DNA of 64,000 bases from Eretmocerus hayati. Its lineage: Eukaryota > Arthropoda > Insecta > Hymenoptera > Aphelinidae. Below are positions 37,524 through 50,610 of the stretch, one piece after another. The notes beneath the pieces were generated by a model. It did no database searches and was not told the origin of the DNA. It saw only the letters and a list, made by a program, of their open reading frames with translations. Location: the NCBI GenBank assembly GCA_029851415.1, contig CM056743.1:13756727-13820726 (forward strand), in the 5' to 3' direction. The stretch's first letter is position 1, and the number at the start of each line of letters is the position of its first letter. The position numbers were made by a program, and so were the translations under genes.

Positions 37524-38349
37524 GACGAAATCCACAAGGAGAGAGGGGACCACGAGGGTCCCGTCCCGTCCCGATTCCCGATATCTTTCCTAGTGCCCGT
37601 TGAAAATGTAGATGCTATCATAGATATATAATAGAGGGTATATTTGCAAACCCGAGGCCCCAAACAAAATCTGATGATTCGCGCACCTGTGTGCGTGGAT
37701 GAATAGCTTCCCCCCTTCCCCAGCTACCTGTTCAAAAAGTAGAAACTTATATATAGAAACCAGAGCATGATTTTTTCTGATGAGGGGTCCTGCAATTCTG
37801 TTTCCACCCTGTAAGTATTAACTGTTCGCGTACTCGATTTTGGTAATTATTAAAAAATAAGAGCGATGCATCCATTTATTTAAAATGGAAAATTCAACTG
37901 TTTTCAAACAAGACTGAGCTATGGGTTGTGAGATTTTTATCAGAAAATGCATTAGCTATTAGAAAATTAAATTGATTTCTCACCAAAGATTGACACAATA
38001 GATTACTTTCATGTATTTAAAGCAGCAAGTAGAATAATAATAAAATTGAAACAGTAAAGAATTGATAAGTGTCTGGCAATGCAATAAAAAAGTCAGTTTG
38101 TAATTTGTATCAGAAATCAAGTGTACTGTACATCATCTTAAATTAATCATCTGGTGAAATATTAAAATTTTCAAAGCTAGTAAGTTTACATCTTTGGACT
38201 AGTCCAGATCAAGATTGGAACGTTTTAAATACAAGAGAGCAGTTTTCATAGTGATAATACCATTATCTGTATAAGAAACTGCTATCTTATTATCTCTATG
38301 AGTTTTTTACATTATAACCCTATTTACAACTCCATAAATTTCTTAAAAA
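37524..38349. other. Intergenic and GOSR2 3' UTR sequence
   Basis: AT-rich sequence with no coding frame. An AATAAA on the minus strand at 37880-37875 could end the GOSR2 transcript. A short CG-rich patch of GTCCC repeats lies at about 37555-37575, next to the foldback element. Confidence 0.4.
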
Positions 38350-39258
38350 TTATCGGAAGTAAACAATGACAAGTATTATCACCAGACACGTGATGAGCAT
38401 GCCACCAACAAGTATAAATCCATCACACTTTGCCCTTTGTTCTATCAGTCTCATAGTTGTATTGGACAGTCCCAATGTATTGCCTATATCGACTAATCTT
38501 TTATGCGCTCCTTTGATGGTATATCTCTGAGAGCGCAAATTCTCTAGTATACCCGAACCGTGTTGAATCATATCATCTACACCACGAGTAGCATTGTTCA
38601 AACTTGCATTGTACTGCACACTATGATCTATCATGATGTCAACATGATCATTGGTGGTAAATTTACGAGATAAAAGCTCCTCTCGCTCTGAATCTTCTCT
38701 TTGCTTGCGTTGTATCATTTGCCTCCATGAATTCAAGGCTGCTGAAAGATGTCGACTGTCATATTTCAACTGGTCCACTCTCATTTTTGCATTTTGCCTC
38801 TGAGTGATTGGGCCTTTTGAACAGAGAATGTCCAACCTATCACAATTGCTGCAAAGAATGATGATGACATCATTTCAGATGAAGAACAAATAGGTAGATT
38901 GAATGAGTAAATATTGCATATAAATTAGTGAGAAGACAACTGAGCTTTGCTAGATTGAAAGTTCTTGTGGCTGAGATGAACTTATGAAATGTATTTATAA
39001 GATTGCATGAGATTTTACACTAAAATACACAATAATGTCCTGTTTTGCAATTATTCAGGACTGAAACCGTCGATAATTATTATAGTGTTTTGATTAATAT
39101 TGATCAAATTCTACTAACCTGTTGATACTCTCGATTTTTGTTTCTATTTCGTTTTCTACTTCTTGGACATCCAGGTTGGGTGGCTTCTTTTCTAATTGAC
39201 TGAATAAATGTTGAGTTTCTTGAACTAATTTGTTTGTCTGATGATACAAAGTTTCCAT
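38350..39258 (-). CDS. GOSR2: Golgi SNAP receptor complex member 2 (membrin, Qb-SNARE)
   Basis: Two exons on the minus strand, 39258-39119 and 38848-38350, giving 212 residues, the same length as human GOSR2. It is a Qb-SNARE that pairs with syntaxin-5, Bet1 and Sec22 in ER-to-Golgi vesicle fusion. The N-terminal helical region (METLYHQTNKLVQETQHLF) carries QNAKMRVDQLKYD and REELLSRKFTTND, both diagnostic. The SNARE motif region includes GSGILENLRSQRYTIKG and IGNTLGLSNTTMRLIEQRA. A single C-terminal transmembrane anchor (about 190-211, GGMLITCLVIILVIVY) ends in FR. The exon junction splits Ser codon AG|C in frame. Only 410 bp separate its start from the divergent CTNNBL1 start. Confidence 0.96.
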
Positions 39259-39668
39259 TTTGTTTCTTGTTCTTATTCACGCTTTTTTGGAAAAATTCAT
39301 AAATGAACATTTAGGCTGTTATTAGCGATTTTTAGCGTTGATGAAAGTAGTGACGTGGAATTGTTGTGTTGCTCCATTGAGAATTTGATGTAGCGTCTGT
39401 TTAAAAACAATATACCTATCCAGTGCGTGATTGGCGCTACCATCTTGGGCCGGCCTGTAGGGTGATTCTAGAAACCCTAGTAGTGCCTTGACTCTAGATT
39501 GATGGACCATGGAAAAACTAGAAACGTAACCTTTTGAGCCGTCATAAGGGTGCTTGTTTATCGTTCATTTACCGTTCGTTCACGAGCATCTCAAGCTCAA
39601 TTTATCAAATTTCATGAAACATGTTTGTCCCCACTTATCTTTAAGAAATTGAGTGAATAATTACAAAA
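39259..39668. promoter_or_regulatory. Putative bidirectional promoter, GOSR2/CTNNBL1
   Basis: A 410-bp gap between divergent start codons with no other gene, so both promoters must lie here or nearly so. No TATA box or other named element stands out. The minus-strand frame at 39322-39510 has no support. Confidence 0.45.
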
Positions 39669-42004
39669 ATGGATATAGGAGAACTATTATCATACAAGGT
39701 AAGTGTACCGTTCAACATCCTCACAAAGTTAGATGCATTCATACGACTTTTCTTCAAATTTTTAGCCTCCAAACACTCCAAAACGTTCTGCTCCAGGTGA
39801 AGATGATGATGAAGATGACTGGGACACGAGAAAGTCTAGAAAAATTCAAAAAACACCATACCATGCTCGGAGATCCAGGACAGCAGACTTGACCCCTGCA
39901 AGAGGAACCCCTAGAGGAACCCCAATAAGAAGTACCCCAATCAGGGGCACTCCAATTCGATCAACACCGTCTCATAGCATTGAACCTCCTACACCCACTC
40001 ATGCATCTTCCTCAACTACCTCTAAAGATGATGAAGTCGCTGAACCACCCCTCACTGAAGATGAAAAGGAGGACATCCTGAAATATGTAGAGAATGAAGC
40101 CGCTGAGGTGGAGCCTCTGGATGAGACTAACTTGAAACGACTAGTCCTTTTGTTTGAAAAACGAGCTCTGAGAAATCAAGAAATGAGAGTCAAGTTCCCA
40201 GATCAACCTGACAAATTCATGGAATCTGAAGTAGAACTTCATGATGTTTTGCAAGAGCTTCATGCAGTTGCTACAAATCCAGAACTATATCCAGTAATGG
40301 TTGAGCTAGGAGTTGTTCCATCATTATTGGAATTGTTAGCTCATGAAAACACAGATATTTCTGTGGGAGTGGTGGATCTTCTGCAAGAGCTGACAGAATC
40401 AGATGTGTACAATGAAGCACCAGAAGAAGCTGATTCATTAGTAGATGCTTTGGAAGGGCAACAAGTGTTTGCTTTGTTAGTGCAAAATCTGGAAAGGCTT
40501 GATGAAAACATCAATGAAGAAAGTGATGGGGTTTTTAATACATTAGGTAAAGAAAATTACAAGTTTACTGTTTGTCGTTTTCAAATGGACAGTATTTGCT
40601 CATTCTATGTGTCAATTTCCAGCTATTTTTGAAAATTTATTGGAAACAAGGCCAACATTGTGTGTAGAAGCAGGTAAACAAGGTGCAATACAGTGGTTAC
40701 TCAAGAGAATTAAAGTTAAAGCTCCTTTCAACTCAAATAAACTGTATGCAAGTGAAATTCTGTCAATACTTCTTCAGAACACACAAGAAAATAGATTGTT
40801 ATTGGGTGATCTTGATGGGATTGATGTTCTTCTGCAACAGTTAGCTGTGAGTTGTTGGGATTCTGGATTATTATTTTTTGCCTTTCTATTTATTAAGATA
40901 TTTCAAATCTTGTTATTACTGCACATCTAATTATTCTAGTACTATAAAAGACATGATCCACAAAGTGCTGAAGAACAAGAGTTGATGGAGAATCTCTTTG
41001 ATATCCTTTGCTCCAGCCTTATGGAAACAGTCAACCGTGAACGTTTTCTCAAAGGTGAAGGTCTACAACTCATGAATCTGATGCTACGAGAGAAAAAAAT
41101 GTCCCGCAATGGGTCACTGAAGGTGATGATCTCAGCTTGTCAAAATATGACTCATTCACGTAATCAATATCTATTTTTCAAATTGTAACATCATAGGTTC
41201 TTGATTATGCTATGAATGGCCCTGATGGCAGAGATAACTGCAGCAAGTTTGTGGATATTCTTGGCCTTAGAACAATATTTCCATTGTTTATGAAAACGCC
41301 TACTAAGAACCGCAAGAAGATGGTCACGGCCGAAGAACACGAAGGTAAATATTTCAGGTAAGATTGAATGGCTGGACCCTTATTGAGTACAATCAATTAC
41401 AGAACATGTCGTCTCGATCATCGCAAGTATGTTGAGAAACTGTAAAGGACCACAGAGGCAGAGATTGCTGAGCAAATTCACTGAAAATGACTATGAAAAG
41501 ATTGATAGACTGATGGAACTTCATTTCAAGTATTTAGACAAAGTGGAGGAAGTTGAAAGAAATGCCAAGGTACAACTTGAGTCAAAACTATATTCTATAG
41601 CCTCGCTGTTTATAACTTGCAAAAGTTTATTCACAGGAAGAGGACGACGAGGAAGAAACCTTGATGAAAAGGTTGAATGGCGGATTGTTCACTCTTCAGT
41701 TGGTTGATTACATACTACTCGAAGCTTGCATTGGTTGCCCACCAACTGTAAAACAGAGAGTCACAAGAATTTTAACCCAAAGAAGAGCGTCCCTTAAGAC
41801 CATTAGGAATATAGTTCGAGGTAATCCAATTCGGTCTTGGCTGATTCTGAAGCCTTTTTGTTCGAGAAGATCCGCAGGTGGTTATTGAGAGATGACTTGA
41901 ATTTAATTTTTTCAGAATACGCCGGAAATTTGGGCGATGATGGAGATGTCGAGTGGAAAGAGGCTCAACAGCAGCATATTCTCCAATTGATAGATAAATT
42001 TTAA
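39669..42004 (+). CDS. CTNNBL1: Beta-catenin-like protein 1 (CTNNBL1), armadillo-repeat splicing factor
   Basis: Eight exons: 39669-39698, 39766-40546, 40623-40846, 40940-41122, 41197-41344, 41403-41569, 41637-41820 and 41916-42004, giving 601 residues (human 563). It is a nuclear armadillo-type protein of the Prp19/CDC5L spliceosome complex. The start MDIGELLSYK and the blocks KFPDQPDKFMESE, VVDLLQELTESD, LVQNLERLDE, FLKGEGLQLMNLMLREKK, SKFVDILGLRTIFPLFMK and LMELHFKYLDKVEE are unmistakable. An acidic/basic N-terminus with nuclear localisation-like KSRKIQK precedes seven Thr-Pro steps at about residues 53-78 (RGTPRGTPIRSTPIRGTP). These basic TP repeats are longer than in the human N-terminus and may be kinase or partner-binding sites. 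The first exon has 10 codons. The poly(A) signal AATAAA is at 42189-42194. Confidence 0.97.
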
Positions 42005-44001
42005 TAGTTATTCACTCTTGCCTCTGTGTTTGGCTTTATAACGAATTCTTGCTGATAATGTATTATAATTTCTCGGAATGAATTTGTGCCGAGTTGTAAA
42101 TAACGTTTGAAAATGACTGTAGTCCTTTGTACCTTTTTCTATCAAACAGTTGATTAGCGTACGATTGACATGTTTATTTATACACATGAATAAAATTACT
42201 ACATTGACCCTTTTCTCGAGATTGCGTTCTTATTTCGAGTCACCCCTATGTTTGAATTTGACAGTATATTGGTATATTGGCACTGAAGAGATGTAATTTG
42301 AGTTCTGGAGAACGATTAACACTCACGGGCAAAAACTTGTCTGGAAATCAAAACTCTTGCTCATGATGCGCTGACTTTGACTGCTCATTTCGTGATGCAG
42401 GTTGAAACAATTCCGTGAAAAAATATAAATCTTTCGTCATGACAGAACTAGGCTTCTAATTCTCGATGGACCCAGTCACTCAAAGAGGCTTGCCGGTAAC
42501 GAAAAATCTGTAATAGGTGCAGAAAAACATGAACATGCAGAAACAGAAAATATTGTCCATTGTTCTCTACTATCCCCTATTTTTAAAATCTAGTCTACGG
42601 CGAAGTTCATGCGATCAAATTTAACCCGTTCACTATTCTGTCCTCTCCAGGGGACATTATCGATCTCCAATAATTCGTGAGTGTTTTTGTGATGATACAG
42701 AAAAATCTGAAAGAATTCTGGAAAACTTCTGTCATCAAAAAGATCAAGGTGAAATACTAATGGGATCTCGATGTAGAATCATGCGAGAGAAGAAGATAGA
42801 AAACGATAATTTTTTCAAAATTCCAATTTAACCATTTTTCACCGTTTTTCCACCCCAGAAACATACGTATTCTGATGAGAAAAATAGTACCTCTGATACC
42901 AGGGGCAGTTTTGTAGTTAACGAGTTAACGGGAAGACAGTAAATTTAATTCACTATTATTATATATTCCATAATATACATACCCGGTTAGAATTAACGCA
43001 CACCAAGAAAGATCATCTTCTATTATCAGAGTATGTGCATCGGCGGTTGAGCCGTGGCCTCTTAAGTCCCATCTCCCCCAAAAGCAATCACTTGGAATTA
43101 CAAAATATGCCAGGTATATAGCTCGTACTCGCCAATGCTATGGGATCATTCGTGCATACATTGGGTAACCGTGTATTATGATACTTGACATTACTGTAAA
43201 TAAGAGCCTTCTATAGAATAGAGACCCAGCATTTTCTAAGCGAAAGTTACATTTTTTAATCATGTTGCAGTGTACACACTGAATTTTGCCCAGCGTCAAG
43301 GGCTATCCAATTAAAATAATAAAGTGATAAAAAAAGTCCATTTCATGGACTAAACTAGAGACTTCCTTTATTCTTGATGTACCAAGCACAGCAGACATTT
43401 TGCTTCTGAGTTTGCAAACTTTCAAATACTTCTCGAGATTATTTCGTCTACAAAAATATGTGAACAATCAATATTCATGGTGAAGCTCTCGGTGTGATAA
43501 TTTTTTAAAATCTTTTGATGCGTAATAGGAACTATTTTTGATGTAGATCAGTGATTCTCGAGCATCATGCCCCAGTATCAGAATACATACATTTTTTATA
43601 GCTTCTAAATGATACCGCATCTGGGTACATGAAATAGTACAAGATTACAATCTGATAGTGAAAAAAATACCAAGATAACGCGAGACGCGATAATTACTCC
43701 GGTCTAACCAACTTTTTATGCCACACCAATTCGATCAAAGAAGTGGATTTAGGAAAAAAAAATTTCCAACGTTGTCGAAGGACTTCTCTGCGAACTGAGC
43801 CCCCGCGACTAGAATTAGTAGTAACAGTCGAGCATGGTCAGACACCGGAATCTTTCAGACCCTTGAATTTTATGGCATTGGCTAACTTGCTCGTAGACAA
43901 TAATCGCAGTGATTTTTCTTCAAAACTATCACATCTTCGCACGATACCGTGGGATTTTATTGTTATTCCTATCTTGGGGGCTCATCGCACGGCTTCTATA
44001 C
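42005..44001. other. CTNNBL1 3' UTR and AT-rich intergenic sequence
   Basis: After the CTNNBL1 poly(A) signal at 42189-42194 I see no gene. The short frame at 43743-44009 lies just before a transposable element and has no family likeness. Confidence 0.4.
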
Positions 44002-44945
44002 TACCGTAAACCGGGGTGAATGTGTCCGCTTTCCCCAAAATGATTGTCAGCATCATATCTTCGCTTCTATAGGACCTACCGAAACCTGCCGGTTGCCATT
44101 TTGAAGCTTGAAATCTCTACTTTCCAAATAAATAACTTCAATTCCACGAAAATGGACTATACAGTACTTTTTTTGCTGTTTAATGAAATTTGAAAATTAA
44201 TGTCCCCAAAAAACAGGTTTTTTGTGAGCAGAGGATTTTGACGATCTAACTCGAAATAAACCACGTGATCGTGTTTAGACGACGATTTTGCGTTGGGAAA
44301 CTATGGTGAGGTATACCGCGCGAGGAAAAATTTTTTGTCTCGTGATCTCAACACAGCGAGTATTGTTGCAAAAACAGGTTTTTATGAAGAAACAGTTCTG
44401 ACATCAATACAGTGCCTCAACGGCTAACGGACATTTTTTTCTGAAAAGTATGTGATAGAAGAAAGAAAATGCGACCTTGAACGTTCAAATTGATCTATTC
44501 TAGCCCATATTGTGATTTTTTGAAAATTTATTGCAAATTTCGATTTTTTGTCCAAAACCGTGGAGGACTAATTAGCTCATATGACCACAAGGTTGCATTT
44601 TATCGTTCTAAAACCACTGAGATCATGTTCAGCGCGACAAAATACGTATAGGATAACGTATCTTGATATGCATTCAAAATCTTGAATTCACGAGCTGTGC
44701 GCTTTGGACGTAGGTGAGGCATAGGTGGACACATTTACCCCTGTCGACGGGGTGAATGTATCCACCCTGTTTTTTGCAGTTTTTGAAAAACCGTGGGGTC
44801 AAAATCAAAATCTGACAACGCGATCTTGTAGCTGAGCTCAAGACTCAAATTTTTACTACCCATACATTCTGTTTTGGTATGAATAAGACCAAGAAAATCA
44901 CAGTGTAAGGTCAAAAGTGTACCACATTCACCCCGGTTTACGGTA
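44002..44945. mobile_element. TA-flanked non-autonomous DNA transposon (944 bp)
   Basis: Terminal inverted repeats at 44002-44024 and 44923-44945 match perfectly over 23 bp including the TA at each end (TACCGTAAACCGGGGTGAAT, then GTG). A further diverged copy of the terminal motif lies inside at about 44726-44765 (ACATTTACCCC, then GGGGTGAATGTATCC). There is no long open frame, so it is non-autonomous. TA ends suggest a Tc1/mariner-type superfamily, but that assignment is inference. Confidence 0.78.
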
Positions 44946-47900
44946 CAAACTAAAGATTTTTCATGAATGATGATTCATTGTAAGCTTACTAAAGGATAAT
45001 TTCTCGGCTCAATACACTCATATCGGGCGAGCTTGAAAAATGGATGCATGGTCGAACTCGAGCATGAGCTTGCGCGCGCAAAATTCAAAATAAGCTACCA
45101 AGCTACACCAGACTCGCGAAAGATAGTAGTGACGATATGTATATATAGCGGTGAATCGATCGTTTTTATCGTGGTCTCTGCAAATCTCAGCTCAGCTCAG
45201 CTTCTGGAATAGTTATATACATATATCTATAGCATTTATAAGGATGCAGGGAGCGAGTGAGAGGCATCAGAAATGGAAAGCTCTCTTGCGGGGCGCTGCT
45301 GCTGTTGTCTGTAGCAGCACAGATGGAGCTGCGCACCGAGAGCAAAATATCCAAATCGAATGAGCTCCGCTTCTGCGGCAGTCTCCGGCGCAAGCTCGCG
45401 TCGAACGCGTTCGATAGCTTCTCGGTTACCGTACCCCCAGCGCATATCTAATTTGTGCCTCGATTTAAAGTCTAGCAACTTTTTTCTTAAAAAAGCTTAA
45501 TCCCCTTGCGCAGAGTTTATATAGGGATCCCATGTTATTAGGACGACTCGGCTTTTTGACCAGGAGGGTTAAAAATCGAAATCTTGGACTAGACGAATTT
45601 TTTTCGTACTGATAGTTGTAAGATCACGGCTGTATTACAGTGTGTAAGGTGTGCCGTACAGAATTTTGATAAAATTGAAAAAAACGGGAGTGTATCCGTG
45701 CTTTTTGAATGACTGTTCTACGGTAACTGTGTGTGCTGATCAGCATCTTGGTGATGTTGAAGATGAAGCCGTCTATAAAATGATCTTGGTTACTAATTAA
45801 TGATCTCAGCTGATTTTCACGGTGAGTTGGTTTCAGTGAGCTGTATATCTGGGGGTTTACTGGGATGAGCTTGCGGCGAGCTTTATTCGTCCCGGCGACT
45901 GAAGCGCCACACCGCCATATCTATTCGCCCGGTGATACCATTGATACCGTGCGGTGTTTGCGGGAGTGTATATGTACTCTTCCTCGAGAGCTGGTGATTC
46001 CGAATCCCTCTGATATGCAGCCTCAGCGGTTCTCCGATTCTGATTATTGATCTCAAGTTCATCTCTGCTGAGCACAGATGTGTTGCTTTGCGTTACCGAG
46101 GTCCGCATTTTAAAATTTTTCTGGCGCAGGAATTGAATCGAGGGTCGAATTGAGTCGGACGAATTTTTGAAATTTTTATGATCTACTTGTGCAATTTCAT
46201 AGAATCATCACTTATCTGTAATATTGGTTTTGGAAGATAAATTAGTATTGCCATACTAAAATACGAAAAAAGTGGCTGTTGAGACCGAAATGAAAAACAA
46301 ACTAAGAATTAATTACCGTGGAAACCCTGTAAACAACCCCTCTAGAAAATGACAAGAAATATAACTATTCATATAAGGACAGGGTATGTACCAATTGGAA
46401 GCTTTTTGTGTACCTAATCATGATCGACTAAAGATTCAAAAAGGCAAAAAAAGTCAACGTTTTCTCTTGTTATTGAATGTGAGGGGAAGTCCTGAGAACT
46501 ATGTTTTCAATAATTAAAAAAACAATTCCCTGTAGAAATATGATTCGGGAAATGTTGACGATTCTACTAAGAATTTTTAAACCGTGAAATGTTTCCAGCT
46601 TTTGGTAGTCTGCATCATTACTGTAACTCATAAATTACATAATTTGACAACAAAAAGACCTCTTTATTCGTCAAATCAACATAAATTTCAAGGCTCTCTA
46701 ATAAATCTAGTTACTCACACAAAAGTAGCAATCGAGCTACTATTGCCTAGTAAATATTGGACTTGTTATGTGTGTGGTATGCGTACTCATCAGACGTTAT
46801 CAATGGTTATCAAGCTGCCAGTATGACATGAGCTGTATCCCGTCAATACAACGCTCAATACTGATCTCAGTTATATTCATCAAATATCTATAATTGTACA
46901 TTTAATTTTCGTTGACTCGCAGAAAAATATTTTGCTCTTCAATTTTTATCCTATTTTTATTGGAACTATATGCATCCCTGTATTTTAAATCAGTGCTATA
47001 AATATTGGTGACCAGCTGTGGCTGATGATGGCACGTTGCACATTTCAAAGCGGCTCAGCTGCAAAACTAGTTTTGTCGTGGGAAATATCTGATGCTGAGA
47101 GGACCAGTCTTTAAAGATTTCACTTGATTCCAAAACCGGAAATTCACGTATACCCGAATGATGAACGAACATAATCGCATTCGTATAAATTACAGGTTAA
47201 AATTATCCTAATTTTAAATCATCACTGTCAGGTCAGAACTTGTGCCAAGACCATCTAGATACTTCATACAAGTATAAAAAAATTGATATTCTGAAAGAGC
47301 AGCTTGAATAAAATAATAGTAGGACAGTGGAGAAAATTCGCGATACGGTTCTATTTTAGTACCACTCAGCCAGCTCAAAGCCAGTTCAAAAAAATTCATA
47401 GAAAACTATCGTCAGTCGAATTTGGTAGGCAAAAAGTAGTTCTTTTTACGAATGCAAGACGGTTTACGGGTGACGACGGCTCCTCGAAGCACACCGATCA
47501 TGTGCGCCAATATAAAACCGATGAACAATTACGTTGGAGGCTATATCACGTAATTGGGCAACGAACGAGTATAACCATTTGCCGTTTTCTCACATCGACT
47601 GCAATAAAGGAGACTCGGGTTTTTTTTTGCGCCCGAAATTTTTCGCGCGCCTTGTTCAAGTTTCGTTTCGTCATTGCAAGTAAGTTAGATATATTTATAG
47701 TTATCTGCTTTTTGCCGCACACTTGACGCGAGAGATGCCCTTTTTCATCCACAAGCGATTTTATCACAGCTTCAATTATTCGGTATTACATCACATCTGC
47801 TTACGACCGATTGCAGAGTCACAGGATAGTGGTAGGCGTATACTCTGTCTTTGCGTGTATATATCCTCGATCTTGCCGATTATTACACTCCGCGGTGCAC

Positions 47901-49099
47901 TGCACTTTCATTTCAACGTATATATTGATCCGATCTGAGGCAGTTCAAGTGCATCATTGTACTTGCTTTATGCTTTGTTGTGATGGATTTTCTCTCAGTT
48001 AAGATTTTTGTCCTTGCTTATGACGATTATGCTGCGGTTGTCTGTAATAATATATGCTTGCATTCTGTTTGATCAAGGCCTTGACTTTTGAGACTTTTAT
48101 TACATATTCATATATGTCGACCGTAAAAATTAGGTAATTGATTCATTTCAGATAGATCATTGGTGGAAATGAGTGATTTATCTCAATTTTTAGGAAATGG
48201 AATCAATATCTCAATTCTGCTGATTGGAAGTCCGTTGACACTCATTGGCTCGGTCATTTTCATGCAGTTGGATGCTTTTTGAAACTCTCTAACTTTGGAA
48301 ACGTTTATTCGCTAGATAAAAGCTTTTCTCTCAATATTACGAGATAATTTTTGACGGAGGCATAAAAGAAATCTAACAGTGAAATCGCTAGATATTGATG
48401 AGCCGCATTAACTTACGCATTATTTCATCCATGCCCTATTTCTAGAGAACTATGATAAATGGGACATAAGTCAGCTTCTGTGCTGTAATTTTTGCCGGTT
48501 AAATAGTGATCGATTTTTTTGACTCAAAAAATAGTTTCAAACTATTTTTTCATTACCTCCAGTCAATTTTTAAATGTTGGAAAAAGTTTATGACTAAAGC
48601 TGGTCAATCGTTGCCAAAAAATTTCATCAGCTGTGCTTCCCGAATATTTGATAACTCTGTCGAAAACCATTAAAATTTGGTCAAACGAATTGATGAATTG
48701 ACCGAATTCTATTTTGAATTGTAACTGTTCATCTATAACGATCTCCCCTACAAGCCTCAACCTCAACCTCCTTTTACCAAATTTTGATAATTCTTCTCTC
48801 AAATCTGTCACGTTCCTACCTCCTATATTATAGTTCCATTAAATACCAACAAGAAATTTTTTTTTATAGAAGTTATCGCTTGACAAAAGAACGCGATAAT
48901 TGCCAATCAATTTCTCAACCGCGCACACAGTGTACGCTAGGAAACCAAGTTACAAACACTTACCGACAAGATTTACAGTGTATGCACTGGGATGCATATA
49001 ACACGACCCACATTGATATCACTTCAAGCGCAGAAGCTTTTATAGAGCGATACCAAAACATTTACACCATGCGTGTGAGAAGTTGTACTATGCGAAGCG

Positions 49100-49131
<32 letters not shown>

Positions 49132-50180
49132 GTGCAGGCTCTGAGATAAAATGGAGCTTGATAGAGCGTGCGGACTGATCGGTACATACTTTTGGTGGAA
49201 AACTGAAAGTCAATGCAACTTGTAAATAAATATATATATACTGATCATGCATTCCTACCTGCTTTGCAAAAGGAGATCGAAAGCAATTTGCTCTCGTCGT
49301 CAGTGGAGCGCAGCGGGCGTCGAGTATAATAATGCGATTTTGCTTTCGTTGAACGTGAGCGAACCTCAAAGTCACGGATCATCCACAATTCGAGCGTTAA
49401 AAATGCGCGATGGTTCCGGACATCCGTCCAACATATTTCTGTGACTAATATTCCAAGTATAGCAGCGTGAGATTGCTCCTGCCACGTTAGAAATTTATAA
49501 GTAATGGAGGAACCCATGCTTTCATTTTGCTTGAATCATAAATCTGTTATGATGAAATAGCTTCTATAATAATTCAAATGTATCAAACGGTTATACGTAG
49601 ATTGAAAAAATGAAAATTGAGAGTTGGATTGGTTGAATGCATCGTATATCGGATTGATGATTGTTCCGGCTCTTTTCTTATACTTTTAATAAATCATTCT
49701 TTTTTGTCACGGATAACGATATCCTTTTTATCAATTTTCAATTTCTTTCCTGATTTTTTGTACCGTTACAATTCTATTTTGTTTTGGCAGTATTTTGTAA
49801 TCTAAACCTCAAAATCTTGTGCTCCATCCATATATTTCAATAGATGGCTTATAATCTCGGTTCTATGGACATAATTCATGTTCATCCTTATTGTCTCTCT
49901 CGCTACCGCTCATTCAGCTCGTAAATATTCTTGACTAGTCAGAAGCCCCTGGAATGCTTATTCAGCTCAAAAATGAAATTTGTCAGATGATAATAGGTAA
50001 TGACCAATTGATGGTATTTGAAAGAGATTTCTCATGAAATTTGTGAAGATGAAATTTTGTTGAAGTGGTGCCGCTAATAAGCCCCTCCATAGTCAACCAC
50101 TCATCCACCTGCCCGACCATCAAACCACCCACCTACCGCCCCCACCCATAACATAACCCATCCAGCCACGTATTAAATTT
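44946..50180. other. Intergenic region with several GC-richer islands
   Basis: 5.2 kb without a recognisable gene. Islands of balanced composition and overlapping short frames on both strands occur at about 45150-45450, 45850-46060, 47430-47720 and 48880-49430; these could be regulatory or untranslated exons of a gene beyond the window. A minus-strand frame of 82 codons (48811-48563, MTDLREELSKFGKRRLRLR) looks somewhat protein-like but is unrecognised. A C-rich tract occupies about 50085-50165. Confidence 0.35.
49102..49131. repeat. TAT trinucleotide microsatellite
   Basis: Ten uninterrupted TAT units. Likely length-polymorphic. No gene context. Confidence 0.9.
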
Positions 50181-50181
50181 T

Positions 50182-50610
50182 AGTCAGACCAGCCCAGCCC
50201 AGATTGGGCCCTTTCAAACCATCCCAGACTGTGCTAAAACTTCCCAGCTCGTACTAGATCGTACCAGACTATTCCAGACATTTTTAGACCATTCCAGATC
50301 GTACCACACCGCCCGGACCATTTCAGACCGTCTCAGACTGTACCAAAACTTCCCAGATCATACCAGATCGTACCAGACCATCTCGGACTATTTCAAATAA
50401 TTTCAGACCATCCCAGATCGTACCAGATCATCCCATACCGCACCAGAACGTCTCAGATCGTTCCAGACCGTCCCAGATCATACCAGATCATTTCAAAATA
50501 TACCAAACCGTTCCAAAGTCGGCCAGGCCATCCCAGATCGTAGCAGGCCGTTCCATCTCATCCCACACCATTCTAGGCCATTCCAGAGCATATCAGACCA
50601 TCCATCTATC
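50182..50610. repeat. Degenerate minisatellite with 10-bp period
   Basis: About 40 diverged 10-bp units of the type CCAGACCATC and CCAGATCGTA succeed each other, often in 20-30-bp higher-order groups such as CCAGATCGTACCAGATCA. The strand is strongly biased to C and A over G. A CCATCC-rich tract precedes and follows. No frame is maintained. Confidence 0.8.
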
